From positions 124,001 to 188,000 of the forward strand of contig NZ_CP020946.1 in NCBI RefSeq assembly GCF_002208115.1: a stretch of DNA of 64,000 nt. Direction: 5' to 3'. Origin of the DNA: Bdellovibrio bacteriovorus (lineage in GTDB: Bacteria > Bdellovibrionota > Bdellovibrionia > Bdellovibrionales > Bdellovibrionaceae). This document shows, one piece after another, positions 23,700 through 33,986 of this stretch. The translations under genes were made by a program, and so were the position numbers. The notes below the pieces were generated by a model. It made no database searches. It was not told the DNA's origin and saw only the letters and a program-made list of their open reading frames with translations. Position 1 is the stretch's first letter; each line of letters opens with the position of its first letter.

Positions 23700-25369
23700 A
23701 GGCCAAACAAGCGGGTGAAGTCATTAAACAGGGCAAAGATCATAAGACTCATCAAAATCGCCAGACCCACTTGCTGGGCGATTTCCATTTTCTTCATGCT
23801 CAGCGGAGCACCTTTGACCAGCTCAATCACATAGAACACCAGATGACCACCGTCAAGCACCGGCACCGGCAGCAAATTCAGGATGAACAGATTCACCGAA
23901 ATGATAGCCATCATCTGCAGGAACTGAGTGATACCAATCTTGAATGTCTCGCTGGCGGCCTGACCGATAGAGATCACACCACCGATATTTTTCGGAGAGA
24001 TCTTGGCCTGGAACAAACGAACAAAGCTCATGACCGTCATGACCGACACTTCCCACGTTTTTTCCGTGCCGCGGATCAAAGCATCCACCGGGTTGGAAGA
24101 ACGAAGGGTCATCAGCTCCGGCATAGCGATGTTCGGAATAGGCGAAATACCGATGGTATAACGCTTTTCCTCAGCACCGGATGCCGTCATCTGCTTGGTC
24201 ATCTTCGGAGTGATTTCCAGATCAATGGTTTTGCCTTCACGCAGAACGGACAAAGACACCGGATTTTTGCCGTCGAAGGATTTGATGTTGTTCAGAACAT
24301 CTTCCCATTTGGACAGGGTGATGTTGTTGATCTTCACCAGACGATCCCCGGCGCGCAGACCCGCGGCCTGAGCCGGGGAGCCTTCAATCACACGGGACAG
24401 ATACAATTCAGAACTTTCAAGCCCCAAAGACGCCAGTGAAAACGCCTTGATGGATTCAATTGGCGCCATGGTCACGGTGATGGCTTTATCAGCCTTGTCA
24501 CCTTCGCGCATGCCCATTACTTCCAGGGTCAACGGCTCTTTGGCGCTGAATTTTGCCAAAGTGTCTTCCAAGGATCTCCAGTAAGAAACCTTGACGCCAT
24601 TAATGCTGGTGATGGTGTCACCGGTGCGAAGACCCAAAGCATGCAGCGGAGAGTTTTCCAAAACACCGATCGTTGTGCCCGCGGAATAAGGGGAAATCCC
24701 CTCCACATTGGCCATGTATTCATAGCTGGAAAGCACATTTGGATTGGGTTCCGGTTTGGCGGTGGTGGAAACCGTCAGGGATTCACCCGTGCCTTCACGT
24801 TTCACATCGACATCAATGTGCAGGTCGTGGCTTTCTTTCAAGGAAAGGGTGCGCTGAACATCTTCCCAGGTGGTGATCGGTTTTTGGTTGATGGAAACAA
24901 TCTGATCCCCAGAGCGGAAGCCCGCCGTGTAGGCCGGAGAGTCTTTCGCCACATCACCCAGTACCGGGATCTTGGCATCTTCGCCAATCAGGGCCACGGT
25001 GAAGAACACCAGGATCGCAAAGAAGAAGTTCATCAGCGGGCCGGCCAGAACGATGGCGATACGCTGCCATACGTTTTTGTGGGTGAAAGAGACTTTCTTG
25101 TCTTCTTCCGAAATGCCTTCGCCGTTTTGTTCGCCGAACATTTTCACGTAACCACCCAGCGGGATCAAAGACAGTGCGTAAGTGGTGTCACCTTTTTTAT
25201 AGGTCAGAAGCTTTTTGCCAAAGCCCAGACTGAAGACCTCAACACGCACTCCGCACCAGCGGGCAACAAGGAAGTGTCCCAGCTCATGAACGAAGATCAG
25301 GATCCCCAGCAGGATGACAAATGGAACAATTGCAGACAGACCAGATTGTAAGAATGAGAAAATATCCAT
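23696..25369 (-). CDS. rseP: RIP site-2 metalloprotease RseP with three PDZ domains
   Basis: A 557-residue inner-membrane zinc protease that cuts transmembrane substrates such as anti-sigma factors. The zinc motif is HELGHFLVARW near residue 28, and the second catalytic motif is NLLPVPVLDGGH near the C-terminus. Between them are three PDZ-type segments, centred on SPAYTAGFRSGDQIVSIN, SPLHALGLRTGDTITSIN and SPAQAAGLRAGDRLVKIN. E. coli RseP has two PDZ domains and about 450 residues, so this protein carries one extra. It follows cdsA by 76 bases in the usual order, though dxr is missing. Confidence 0.95.
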   Translation of the reverse strand: MDIFSFLQSGLSAIVPFVILLGILIFVHELGHFLVARWCGVRVEVFSLGFGKKLLTYKKGDTTYALSLIPLGGYVKMFGEQNGEGISEEDKKVSFTHKNVWQRIAIVLAGPLMNFFFAILVFFTVALIGEDAKIPVLGDVAKDSPAYTAGFRSGDQIVSINQKPITTWEDVQRTLSLKESHDLHIDVDVKREGTGESLTVSTTAKPEPNPNVLSSYEYMANVEGISPYSAGTTIGVLENSPLHALGLRTGDTITSINGVKVSYWRSLEDTLAKFSAKEPLTLEVMGMREGDKADKAITVTMAPIESIKAFSLASLGLESSELYLSRVIEGSPAQAAGLRAGDRLVKINNITLSKWEDVLNNIKSFDGKNPVSLSVLREGKTIDLEITPKMTKQMTASGAEEKRYTIGISPIPNIAMPELMTLRSSNPVDALIRGTEKTWEVSVMTVMSFVRLFQAKISPKNIGGVISIGQAASETFKIGITQFLQMMAIISVNLFILNLLPVPVLDGGHLVFYVIELVKGAPLSMKKMEIAQQVGLAILMSLMIFALFNDFTRLFGL

Positions 25370-25445
25370 TGGTCCATTCTAGAGTGAGCCAAGGATTAAG
25401 GGGTAGAAAATTAAGGGATTTTTCCTGTGGGGCTCGACGTTTCTC

Positions 25446-26282
25446 TTAAGACAAAAGATGAGACAGAATCAAAACTCCGCCTAAAACAACAGGACTTGCG
25501 AATAGGACGCCGTCGACTCGATCCAGGACACCACCATGACCCGGCATGATTTTGCCTGAATCCTTCACATCCGCCACACGTTTCAGCAGAGATTCGAAGA
25601 AGTCTCCGAATTGACCCACAAACCCGGAAACACCACCCAGAAGCAGGAAGACACCAACACTGTTTTCCGGGAACAGGAACAACCAGCAAATCAGACCCGC
25701 GGTCACAGAACCAATGATGCCACCGACCGAGCCCTGCCAGGTTTTCTTAGGGGAAACTGAAGGCATGACTTTATTTTTGCCAAACAGCACGCCAAACACG
25801 TACGCCAAAGTGTCACCGGCAAATACAACTGCCAGCAGGAAGATGAACCAATAAAGGCCATACGCCTGATCCAGCAAACGGAATGCAAAAGAAGGCAAAA
25901 GACCCATATAGAAAAGGCCCAGAGCCGATTTTGCCTGAACAGAAGCCATGTGTTCCAGGTTGCCTTCTTTATGCGAAGACAAAAGAACCGTGATGATCAT
26001 TCCGATCACGGCCAAAGAATAAACGATGGACCCCATGCTCAGGGACGTGATCGACGCAATGAAAACCGCGTAGGTGAAAATTCTGAAAAGTGTTTTGATC
26101 AGTTGGGACTTTTCACGCTGGAACAAGATGGCCGTCAGTTCCCAGTTGCCGATAACAACAATCAGACCCACCGCAATTTTAAGTCCCATCAGCCCCAACG
26201 AAACATAAAGTCCGATGATCAGGGCCAGGGCCACAATTGCAGAAACAGATCTAGTTAGGAAGCTTTTCATGGTTGTTGTCAT
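25446..26282 (-). CDS. cdsA: Phosphatidate cytidylyltransferase (CDP-diacylglycerol synthase)
   Basis: A polytopic inner-membrane enzyme that makes CDP-diacylglycerol for all phospholipid synthesis. The family signature is seen as SLLKRVADVKDSGKIMPGHG followed by GVLDRVDG. About eight hydrophobic helices precede it. The start is uncertain: ATG 26282 (MTTTMKS) gives a 32-base overlap with uppS, ATG 26270 is 12 bases further on, and one still longer frame begins at 26300. The frame and product are not in doubt. Confidence 0.93.
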   Translation of the reverse strand: MTTTMKSFLTRSVSAIVALALIIGLYVSLGLMGLKIAVGLIVVIGNWELTAILFQREKSQLIKTLFRIFTYAVFIASITSLSMGSIVYSLAVIGMIITVLLSSHKEGNLEHMASVQAKSALGLFYMGLLPSFAFRLLDQAYGLYWFIFLLAVVFAGDTLAYVFGVLFGKNKVMPSVSPKKTWQGSVGGIIGSVTAGLICWLFLFPENSVGVFLLLGGVSGFVGQFGDFFESLLKRVADVKDSGKIMPGHGGVLDRVDGVLFASPVVLGGVLILSHLLS

Positions 26283-26985
26283 TGGATGAGACCTTGCCAT
26301 AACGGCGTTGTCTCATCGCAAAAGCCTGAAGGGCTTCGTCGAGGTGAGACTCGGTGAAGTTGGGCCACAGTACTTCTGTGAAATAGAATTCAGAGTACGC
26401 AGCCTGCCACAGAAGGAAATTCGAAAGACGCTGTTCCCCACTGGTACGGACGATCAGATCCGGATCCGGTGTTGGGAAAGTGCTCAAAGAGGAGTTGATC
26501 ACGGATTCGTCGATGTCAGCAGGGGACATTTCCCCGGCCGCGATCTTTTCCGCGATTTCACGCACAGCTTGAGTGATTTCCTGGCGAGAACCATAGCTCA
26601 AGGCAAAGACCAGATTCAGGCCTGTGCATTGAGATGTGGCTTCGATGGATTTTTCGATGGCATTGGCAACATCCAGCGGAAGGCGCGACAAATCGCCAAT
26701 CACCGAGAAGCGGATGTTTTCTTTAACCAGGTTGTCTGTTTCGCGTTTCAGGTAACGGCTCAGGATCAGCATCAAAAGGCTGACTTCCTCTTGAGGGCGG
26801 AACCAGTTTTCAGTGCTGAAAGCGTACAGGGTCAGGTTTTTGATCCCACGGCGTGAACACGCCGTGATGATCTTTTTAGCGACACGGGTGCCTTTGATAT
26901 GCCCGAACGTGCGAGGACGGCGCTTGAGCTGAGCCCAACGACCGTTCCCGTCCATAATGATGGCAATATGCTTTGGCAAACCCAT
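26251..26985 (-). CDS. uppS: Undecaprenyl diphosphate synthase
   Basis: A 244-residue cytoplasmic cis-prenyltransferase that makes the C55 lipid carrier for peptidoglycan and surface polysaccharides. The diphosphate-binding start IAIIMDGNGRWAQ is intact, as are LYAFSTENWFRP and the signature RTSGEQRLSNFLLWQAAYSE. It lies between frr and cdsA in the standard order and overlaps cdsA. Confidence 0.97.
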   Translation of the reverse strand: MGLPKHIAIIMDGNGRWAQLKRRPRTFGHIKGTRVAKKIITACSRRGIKNLTLYAFSTENWFRPQEEVSLLMLILSRYLKRETDNLVKENIRFSVIGDLSRLPLDVANAIEKSIEATSQCTGLNLVFALSYGSRQEITQAVREIAEKIAAGEMSPADIDESVINSSLSTFPTPDPDLIVRTSGEQRLSNFLLWQAAYSEFYFTEVLWPNFTESHLDEALQAFAMRQRRYGKVSSNDNNHEKLPN

Positions 26986-27003
26986 GATCTTATAAGTCCC
27001 TGA

Positions 27004-27564
27004 TTAGATGGTCAGGATCGCTTTTTCTTTTTCGTCAGCAACCTGATCCACTTTTTTGATGAAATCGTCAGTTACTTTTTGGATGTCTGCTTCGGCTTTT
27101 TTGCCTTCGTCTTCGCTGACAGCTTTGTCTTTTTGAAGTTTTTTAACTTCATCGTTGGCGTCACGACGAGCCATACGAACAGCGACGCGTGCTTCTTCAG
27201 CGATCTTTTTAACTTGTTTCGCCAGGTCTTTACGGCGCTCTTCAGTCAGGTCAGGAACTTTCAAACGAATCACTTTACCGTCGTTCATTGGGGCCATGCC
27301 CAGTTCAGACTTGATGATCGCTTGTTCGATGTCTTTAAGGATAGCGACTTCCCAAGGTGCAATCAGGAAGGATTTTGCATCCGGAGTGGAGATAGAAGCC
27401 ACCTGGGATAGCGGGGATGGAGTTCCGTAGTAGTTCACACGGATACCGTCCAGCATGGAAACCTGAGCACGGCCTGTACGAACTTTTTTAAGTTCTTCAG
27501 ACAAAGAGTTCAAAGTCTTTTCCATTTTTGCTTGTGCATTCTTTTTAACGTCTGCGATAGCCAT
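27004..27564 (-). CDS. frr: Ribosome recycling factor
   Basis: A 186-residue factor that, with EF-G, splits ribosomes after termination. ATG 27564 is chosen because AAGGAGA precedes it closely; a 14-codon longer frame overlaps pyrH. Conserved segments are VRTGRAQVSMLDGIRVNYYG and PDLTEERRKDLAKQVKKIAEEARVAVR-type residues in the middle of the chain. It lies 13 bases after pyrH. Confidence 0.97.
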   Translation of the reverse strand: MAIADVKKNAQAKMEKTLNSLSEELKKVRTGRAQVSMLDGIRVNYYGTPSPLSQVASISTPDAKSFLIAPWEVAILKDIEQAIIKSELGMAPMNDGKVIRLKVPDLTEERRKDLAKQVKKIAEEARVAVRMARRDANDEVKKLQKDKAVSEDEGKKAEADIQKVTDDFIKKVDQVADEKEKAILTI

Positions 27565-27577
27565 AGCTGTCTCCTTA

Positions 27578-29219
<1,642 letters not shown>

Positions 29220-29300
29220 TAGGAAGACTCCTTAGTTTTTTGCATCGCGAGCGGGCCGCGGATGACAATATAAATTAAGTTTTTAGATTCAGGACAAAGA

Positions 29301-29326
29301 AAAGGGTGGCTAGGCCACCCTTTTTT
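29301..29326 (-). terminator. Terminator or attenuator between rpsB and tsf
   Basis: AAAGGGTGGC and GCCACCCTTT pair around a three-base loop. On the minus strand the stem is followed by TTTTCTTT. Its place between rpsB and tsf recalls the partial terminator at this junction in other bacteria. Confidence 0.85.
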
Positions 29327-29340
29327 GAACGATCTGCAGA

Positions 29341-30279
29341 TTACTCTGCGGATTCGTCAGACTGGCCTTGTTCAAGCTCAGCTTGGATCTCAACTTCTTC
29401 TGCTGTACCAGCAGCAACAAGTTTGCGAGATTTAGTGGCTTTAACAACTGCAGGACCAGCGGATTTCTTAGGAGCTTCTTTTGCTCCGGCTTTCGCGCCA
29501 GCACCACGTCTCTTAGGAGCTTCTTCCTTGCCATCTGCTTTTGCTTCTTTAGCAACGTCAGATTGCTTGTCAGTCATAGTGCGAAGTTTACCTTCCCACT
29601 CTTTAGCACCTTCAAGGTAAGCATCAGCTACCAAGTTGGAGAACAACTTGATGGAGCGGATAGCATCGTCATTGCCTGGGATCGCGTATTCAACAGACTC
29701 TGGATCAGAGTTTGTATCAGCGATAGCAACAACCGGGATGCCCAAGCGTTTTGCTTCAGCAACTGCGATGTGCTCTTTTGGCAAATCAACTACGAACATT
29801 GCGGAAGGCATTTCCTTCATGTCGCGGATACCAGCAAGGAAATCAGTCAGGCGAAGGTATTCTTTTTCAAGCTTCGCGCGCTCTTTCTTAGTCAGGTAGT
29901 TGAATTCACCTTTTTCTTTCATGGTGTCGATCTTGCGAAGACGATCGATAGAAGACTTGATCGTTTCGAAGTTCGTCATCATGCCACCCAACCAACGCTT
30001 AGTAACATAGTACTGACCGCATTTTGCTGCAGCTTCTTGGATTGGTTCGATCGCTTGTTTTTTAGTACCAACGAAGATCAAACGACCACCGTTAGCAGCG
30101 ATTTCTTTTACGAACTCAGCAGCTTTGTTTGCGCGTACAACAGTCTTTTGCAGGTCGATAATGTGAATACCGCCGCGAGCTGTGTATACATAAGGTTTCA
30201 TCTTTGGGTTCCAACGCTGTGTTTGATGTCCGAAGTGGACGCCAGCGTCTAGCATTTCTTTCATGGTCACTTGTGCCAT
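29341..30279 (-). CDS. rpsB: Small-subunit ribosomal protein S2 with long C-terminal tail
   Basis: A 312-residue ribosomal protein. ATG 30279 gives the universal start MAQVTMKEMLDAGVHFGHQT and follows AGAAAGGAAG; a longer frame upstream is leader sequence. The S2 core ends near residue 235, as in E. coli (241 residues). About 75 further residues form an Ala/Lys/Glu-rich, low-complexity tail (EEAPKRRGAGAKAGAKEAP and an acidic end DESAE). The tail may be disordered; its role is unknown. Confidence 0.96.
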   Translation of the reverse strand: MAQVTMKEMLDAGVHFGHQTQRWNPKMKPYVYTARGGIHIIDLQKTVVRANKAAEFVKEIAANGGRLIFVGTKKQAIEPIQEAAAKCGQYYVTKRWLGGMMTNFETIKSSIDRLRKIDTMKEKGEFNYLTKKERAKLEKEYLRLTDFLAGIRDMKEMPSAMFVVDLPKEHIAVAEAKRLGIPVVAIADTNSDPESVEYAIPGNDDAIRSIKLFSNLVADAYLEGAKEWEGKLRTMTDKQSDVAKEAKADGKEEAPKRRGAGAKAGAKEAPKKSAGPAVVKATKSRKLVAAGTAEEVEIQAELEQGQSDESAE

Positions 30280-30573
30280 GGTAGTACTTCCTTTCTGGTT
30301 AATCGTCCTCGCAGGTAGAGCCAGCTTATTTTGTTTCGCCGGAAGACCCCCTTTTTCAGTACTTGGGGGACCAGTTGATGCCTGTGAGTGCTTATTGTTG
30401 GACTCTCGGGATATCACAGGGCGCCATTGACCGCAAGCAGTCTTTAAAGCTCTTTTCTGAGACGCTTTCGTTACAAACCACGGTCTTCATTAAAAGATGT
30501 TTAGACGCACTGAATAATAGCCGATGATAAATAGGTAATCTCCCAAAATAATCCAGAACGTAAGCGGTGGGGA
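30280..30573 (-). other. Non-coding stretch: rpsB leader and divergent promoter region
   Basis: The 294 bases between rpsB and the histidine kinase hold no supportable gene. In the rpsB leader are a 7-bp perfect inverted repeat (CCTGTGA at 30381-30387, TCACAGG at 30414-30420) and a five-pair C/G stem (30347-30351 with 30365-30369). These could shape an autoregulatory leader; no clear promoter boxes were identified. Confidence 0.45.
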
Positions 30574-31911
30574 ATGAATCAGCAACGGGGCGGTCGGAAC
30601 GATCCTGAAGTGCAGCGAATCTTCCTGGAGCAATCCAGGGAAATCCACATTCGCGTCGATCGTGGTTTTTCAATTCTTCTTTTAATTCAATGGGTTGCAG
30701 CTATCGTTATGGGTATATTGCTAACCCCTACAACGTGGCTGGGAAGCTTTTCGGGGGCGGTGGAAAACGCCTTTGTGGGCCTGATTTTCGGAGGGCTTTT
30801 CAGTCTGCCCGCAGTTTACTGTGTCTATGTCTTCCCTGGGGAAAAGTGGACCCGCCATGTGGTGGCGGTCTCACAGATGTGCTTTTCGATTCTGTTCATC
30901 CATTTGTCGGGGGGCCGGATTGAGACCCACTTCCATGTCTTTGTTTCACTGGCGGCGCTGGCCTTCTATAAGGATGTCGGGCTTTTGGGGGTGGCGTCCT
31001 TTATTGTGATCACGGATCACATCCTGCGCGGGTGCATGCTGCCGATCTCGCTGTACGGGGTGGCTGAAAGCAATCAGTGGCGGTGGCTGGAGCATGCGGC
31101 CTGGATCTTGATTGAAGACATCATCTTAATCATCGGGATCGAACGCATTCGCGGTGAGCTTTATGAGATGGCCTATTCCAAATATCAACTGGTGCAGGCC
31201 CGCGAAGAGGCTTTGCAGTTATCCTCAATCAAATCCACATTCTTAAGCAATATGAGCCATGAAATCCGCACACCCCTAAACAGTATCATCGGTTTTGCGG
31301 ATATTCTGCGCGACACTCATCTGGACAAGGATCAGACTGACTATGTCGGTACGATCCAGCGCTGTTCGGATTCGCTTTTACACATCATCAATGACGTTCT
31401 GGATATTTCAAAAATTGAAAACGGACATCTGCAAATTGACCGGCACAAATTCGATGTGAAAGAGCTGCACACAGACATCTTTAAGATCTTCGAAGCCAAG
31501 TGCCAGGAAAAAAACCTGCAGTTGAAAGTCGACATCGATCCCAGTATTCCGGCCTTTGCGATGGGGGATTCCCACCGCCTGCGCCAGATTCTGATGAATC
31601 TTGTGGGGAATGCGGTGAAGTTCACTGACAAGGGCCGTGTTTGCATCAGCCTGCAAAGGCAGCCGGGGTCAGGGCATTATGTTTGGAAGGTCGCGGATAC
31701 CGGCCGGGGCATTCGTGTGGAAAATATGTCGAAATTATTCCGCAGCTTTTCTCAGGAGGATGTCACGATTTCCCGCACCTATGGCGGTTCGGGGCTGGGT
31801 CTGATGATTTGCAAAAATCTTGTCGAGATGATGGGCGGGGATATCAAAGTGGACAGCAAGCCGGGTGAGGGAACCACGTTCCACTTCACCCTGCCGTTGG
31901 AAGAGGCTTAA
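30574..31911 (+). CDS. Membrane-bound sensor histidine kinase
   Basis: A 445-residue kinase. Residues 1-200 hold about six hydrophobic helices, with GGRIETHFHVFVSLAALAFY inside, forming an integral-membrane sensor. Then comes a HisKA dimerisation domain with the phospho-acceptor His229 in MSHEIRTPLNS, and a HATPase domain with N box NLVGNAVKFTDKG, G1 box DTGRGI and G2 box GGSGLGL. There is no receiver domain and no adjacent response-regulator gene, so the partner is elsewhere. The stop codon overlaps that of the convergent oxidoreductase gene. GGTGGGG before the ATG serves as a weak ribosome site. Confidence 0.92.
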   Translation: MNQQRGGRNDPEVQRIFLEQSREIHIRVDRGFSILLLIQWVAAIVMGILLTPTTWLGSFSGAVENAFVGLIFGGLFSLPAVYCVYVFPGEKWTRHVVAVSQMCFSILFIHLSGGRIETHFHVFVSLAALAFYKDVGLLGVASFIVITDHILRGCMLPISLYGVAESNQWRWLEHAAWILIEDIILIIGIERIRGELYEMAYSKYQLVQAREEALQLSSIKSTFLSNMSHEIRTPLNSIIGFADILRDTHLDKDQTDYVGTIQRCSDSLLHIINDVLDISKIENGHLQIDRHKFDVKELHTDIFKIFEAKCQEKNLQLKVDIDPSIPAFAMGDSHRLRQILMNLVGNAVKFTDKGRVCISLQRQPGSGHYVWKVADTGRGIRVENMSKLFRSFSQEDVTISRTYGGSGLGLMICKNLVEMMGGDIKVDSKPGEGTTFHFTLPLEEA

Positions 31912-33053
31912 AGAGCAGCCTCTGTCATGGATTCAGATTCATCGGATACAGAAGGCATTTCAGATGCTTCAACTTTGAAGCCCAAAGATGCCACGACCAT
32001 TTCGGCCTGCAAAAGAGCGCCGACCAGGTTCTTCTGCTCGTGCACGGTTGCAGAGGCAATCCACAGATTTTCAAGTTCCGGCATTGTCATATTGGCGCTT
32101 AGTTTGATGTCGCCATTGCCCGCGATGATCGGAGTCACAAAGATTCTTTCAAGCTTCACGTTGTCCAAAGCTTCCGGATAAGCGCGTTTGATCTGGCGTT
32201 TGATTTTCTTCAAAGCCGTCCCCACAACTTCGCTGTCTTCAGTCACTTCCTGTTCGATGAAGGTCATCCACTGGGACGCCTGCAAAGGTGCACCCTCAAC
32301 TTCAACCGGCGCATGGAACTTGCCCACGCATGGGCCGATTTCATCCTGAGTGGTGCCGTTCAAAACGTGCATCGCCGTGGAGTCCGTCACCGGTTTGGCG
32401 TGGCAGATATCCAGGCACAAAGAAGTCCAGTAAGTGTTTTTAGCAAGCTTCGTGCGGGCGCGAACAGAGATCGCGTCTTCCGGAAGAAGCAAAGCCAGAT
32501 CCTTCACAGAGCCGGCAAAGATGAAGTTCTGAGCGTGCACAGTCTTGGAACCGTTCACCGTGACGTGAGTCACGCGCTCGCCTTCCTGGTGGAACTTGGT
32601 CACATAAGAACGCGGCATGAAAGTGCCGGTGAATTTTTCAAACAGCATCTGGGTCCACTGATAAGGCTCCACCGCCAGATCCAGGCGTTTGCTGGAAGTG
32701 AAGTAGCTGAACTCTTCATAGAACGCCGGTGGGTTTTCACCAAAACCCAGGAAGGTTTTGAAGTTTCCGCCTTCGTAGGTCACAGGAGCTTCTTCAGAAG
32801 CTTCCGGTGCCACATTCACGTCAATCAGGCTTCCCAAAAAGCGCAGGGCTTTTTCAGAAAGCACAGAGTCCGGAACAAAGCGCAGACCGTTATTCATCGG
32901 TCCGGTCGGGAAGTTGACCTTTTTGTTGGAGCCAAAAGGAAGATCGGCCGCTTCAATCAGGGCGATATTCTTTGTTTCGCGGCTAAGTGCCGCTGCGATG
33001 CTAAGTCCGGTAAGTCCGCTGCCAATAATTGCGTAATCGTAGATATGAGCCAT
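31908..33053 (-). CDS. FAD/NAD(P)-binding oxidoreductase
   Basis: About 381 residues from ATG 33053, chosen because GGGAAGG lies shortly before and because the Rossmann segment YDYAIIGSGLTGLSIAAALS then starts at residue 5. This GxGxxG fold binds the ADP part of FAD. The C-terminal NLWIASATVHEQKNLVGALL resembles the second FAD-contact of amine-oxidase or protoporphyrinogen-oxidase-like flavoproteins. The substrate is unknown. It appears to be transcribed alone or with the CFI-box gene 52 bases upstream. Confidence 0.8.
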   Translation of the reverse strand: MAHIYDYAIIGSGLTGLSIAAALSRETKNIALIEAADLPFGSNKKVNFPTGPMNNGLRFVPDSVLSEKALRFLGSLIDVNVAPEASEEAPVTYEGGNFKTFLGFGENPPAFYEEFSYFTSSKRLDLAVEPYQWTQMLFEKFTGTFMPRSYVTKFHQEGERVTHVTVNGSKTVHAQNFIFAGSVKDLALLLPEDAISVRARTKLAKNTYWTSLCLDICHAKPVTDSTAMHVLNGTTQDEIGPCVGKFHAPVEVEGAPLQASQWMTFIEQEVTEDSEVVGTALKKIKRQIKRAYPEALDNVKLERIFVTPIIAGNGDIKLSANMTMPELENLWIASATVHEQKNLVGALLQAEMVVASLGFKVEASEMPSVSDESESMTEAAL

Positions 33054-33105
33054 GCAAATACCTTCCCTCATAAGGAAGCCGCTTTGCAAGCCTCAAACGG
33101 ACGAA

Positions 33106-33945
33106 TTATCTGCTAACGCATTTAATCAAAACGCGGAGAGCGGCTCTGACTGAGGGTTTCAGCCAGGAGTGCTTATCGAGTAAGCAAGCAATGCGAGGGG
33201 AGTACTTGTAGTAGACAGCGATGAACTTTCTGCCCCAGTTGTGGGTTCGCAGTTGTGTGTCGCGGAAGGCGCGAAGCTGCATGACCTCAAAGGCGGCAGG
33301 GTTTTCAAAAGCCGAGGTTGCGATAAAGCAACGAGGGCGTTCCTTGTCGGACATCTTCAGGAACTGTTTTACGATCTGTGGGTTCTTGGCGGTTTTCTGG
33401 AACGACTCAGCTTTGCGGATGATGTCCGGATAAATCGGCGTGAACTGGATGAACATGGAAAGCTGTTTCGCAGCATTCATCATGCGATCCTGATACTTTT
33501 CATGCGTGTCATAGATACGCAGCAAGTCCCAGTACACCGACGCCACCACGGTCAATTCGGTCGTGCGCGCGCTTTCCTTGAAAGCTTCCGGCTTCAGCTT
33601 TTCGCCTTTTTTGATGTCAAAAACGATGTCCAGAATTTTCAAATATTTTTCGTAGGAAATGGCGGCTTCAGAATAAAGCTTCTGACCCATGCACATGCGC
33701 GCTTTTTTAATCAGCATCACACGGCTTTTCCAAAGCTGCAGGCGGTGCTGCTCGCGGGCCCGTTCCTGCTGCATCAACACACCACCACTGCTGGTGGCAA
33801 CGGTGCGCTTCAGATCTGAAATGCATCCCGCACAAACCTGTGGAGGCAAATTGCTTTCGCCAGCGGCCTGAAGCTTACTGATAAGCTCCGGATCCACCGG
33901 GTGCAATTCGGTCACTTGTATTCCACATCGCGGGCATTGAATCAT
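33106..33945 (-). CDS. CFI-box-CTERM protein with N-terminal zinc ribbon
   Basis: A 279-residue protein without signal peptide. It begins with a zinc-ribbon-like CPRC at residues 4-7 paired with CAGC near residue 38. The middle is helical. The C-terminal 70 residues contain CFIATSAF, VMQLRAFRDTQL and FIAVYYKYSPRIA, which is the pattern of the CFI-box C-terminal domain found in many bacterial proteins of unknown function. That domain assignment comes from the motif order; the biochemical role is not known. Confidence 0.75.
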   Translation of the reverse strand: MIQCPRCGIQVTELHPVDPELISKLQAAGESNLPPQVCAGCISDLKRTVATSSGGVLMQQERAREQHRLQLWKSRVMLIKKARMCMGQKLYSEAAISYEKYLKILDIVFDIKKGEKLKPEAFKESARTTELTVVASVYWDLLRIYDTHEKYQDRMMNAAKQLSMFIQFTPIYPDIIRKAESFQKTAKNPQIVKQFLKMSDKERPRCFIATSAFENPAAFEVMQLRAFRDTQLRTHNWGRKFIAVYYKYSPRIACLLDKHSWLKPSVRAALRVLIKCVSR

Positions 33946-33986
33946 TTTATCGGTCCTTAACCTTCTATTTTAGGTAAGGGCCGTCA

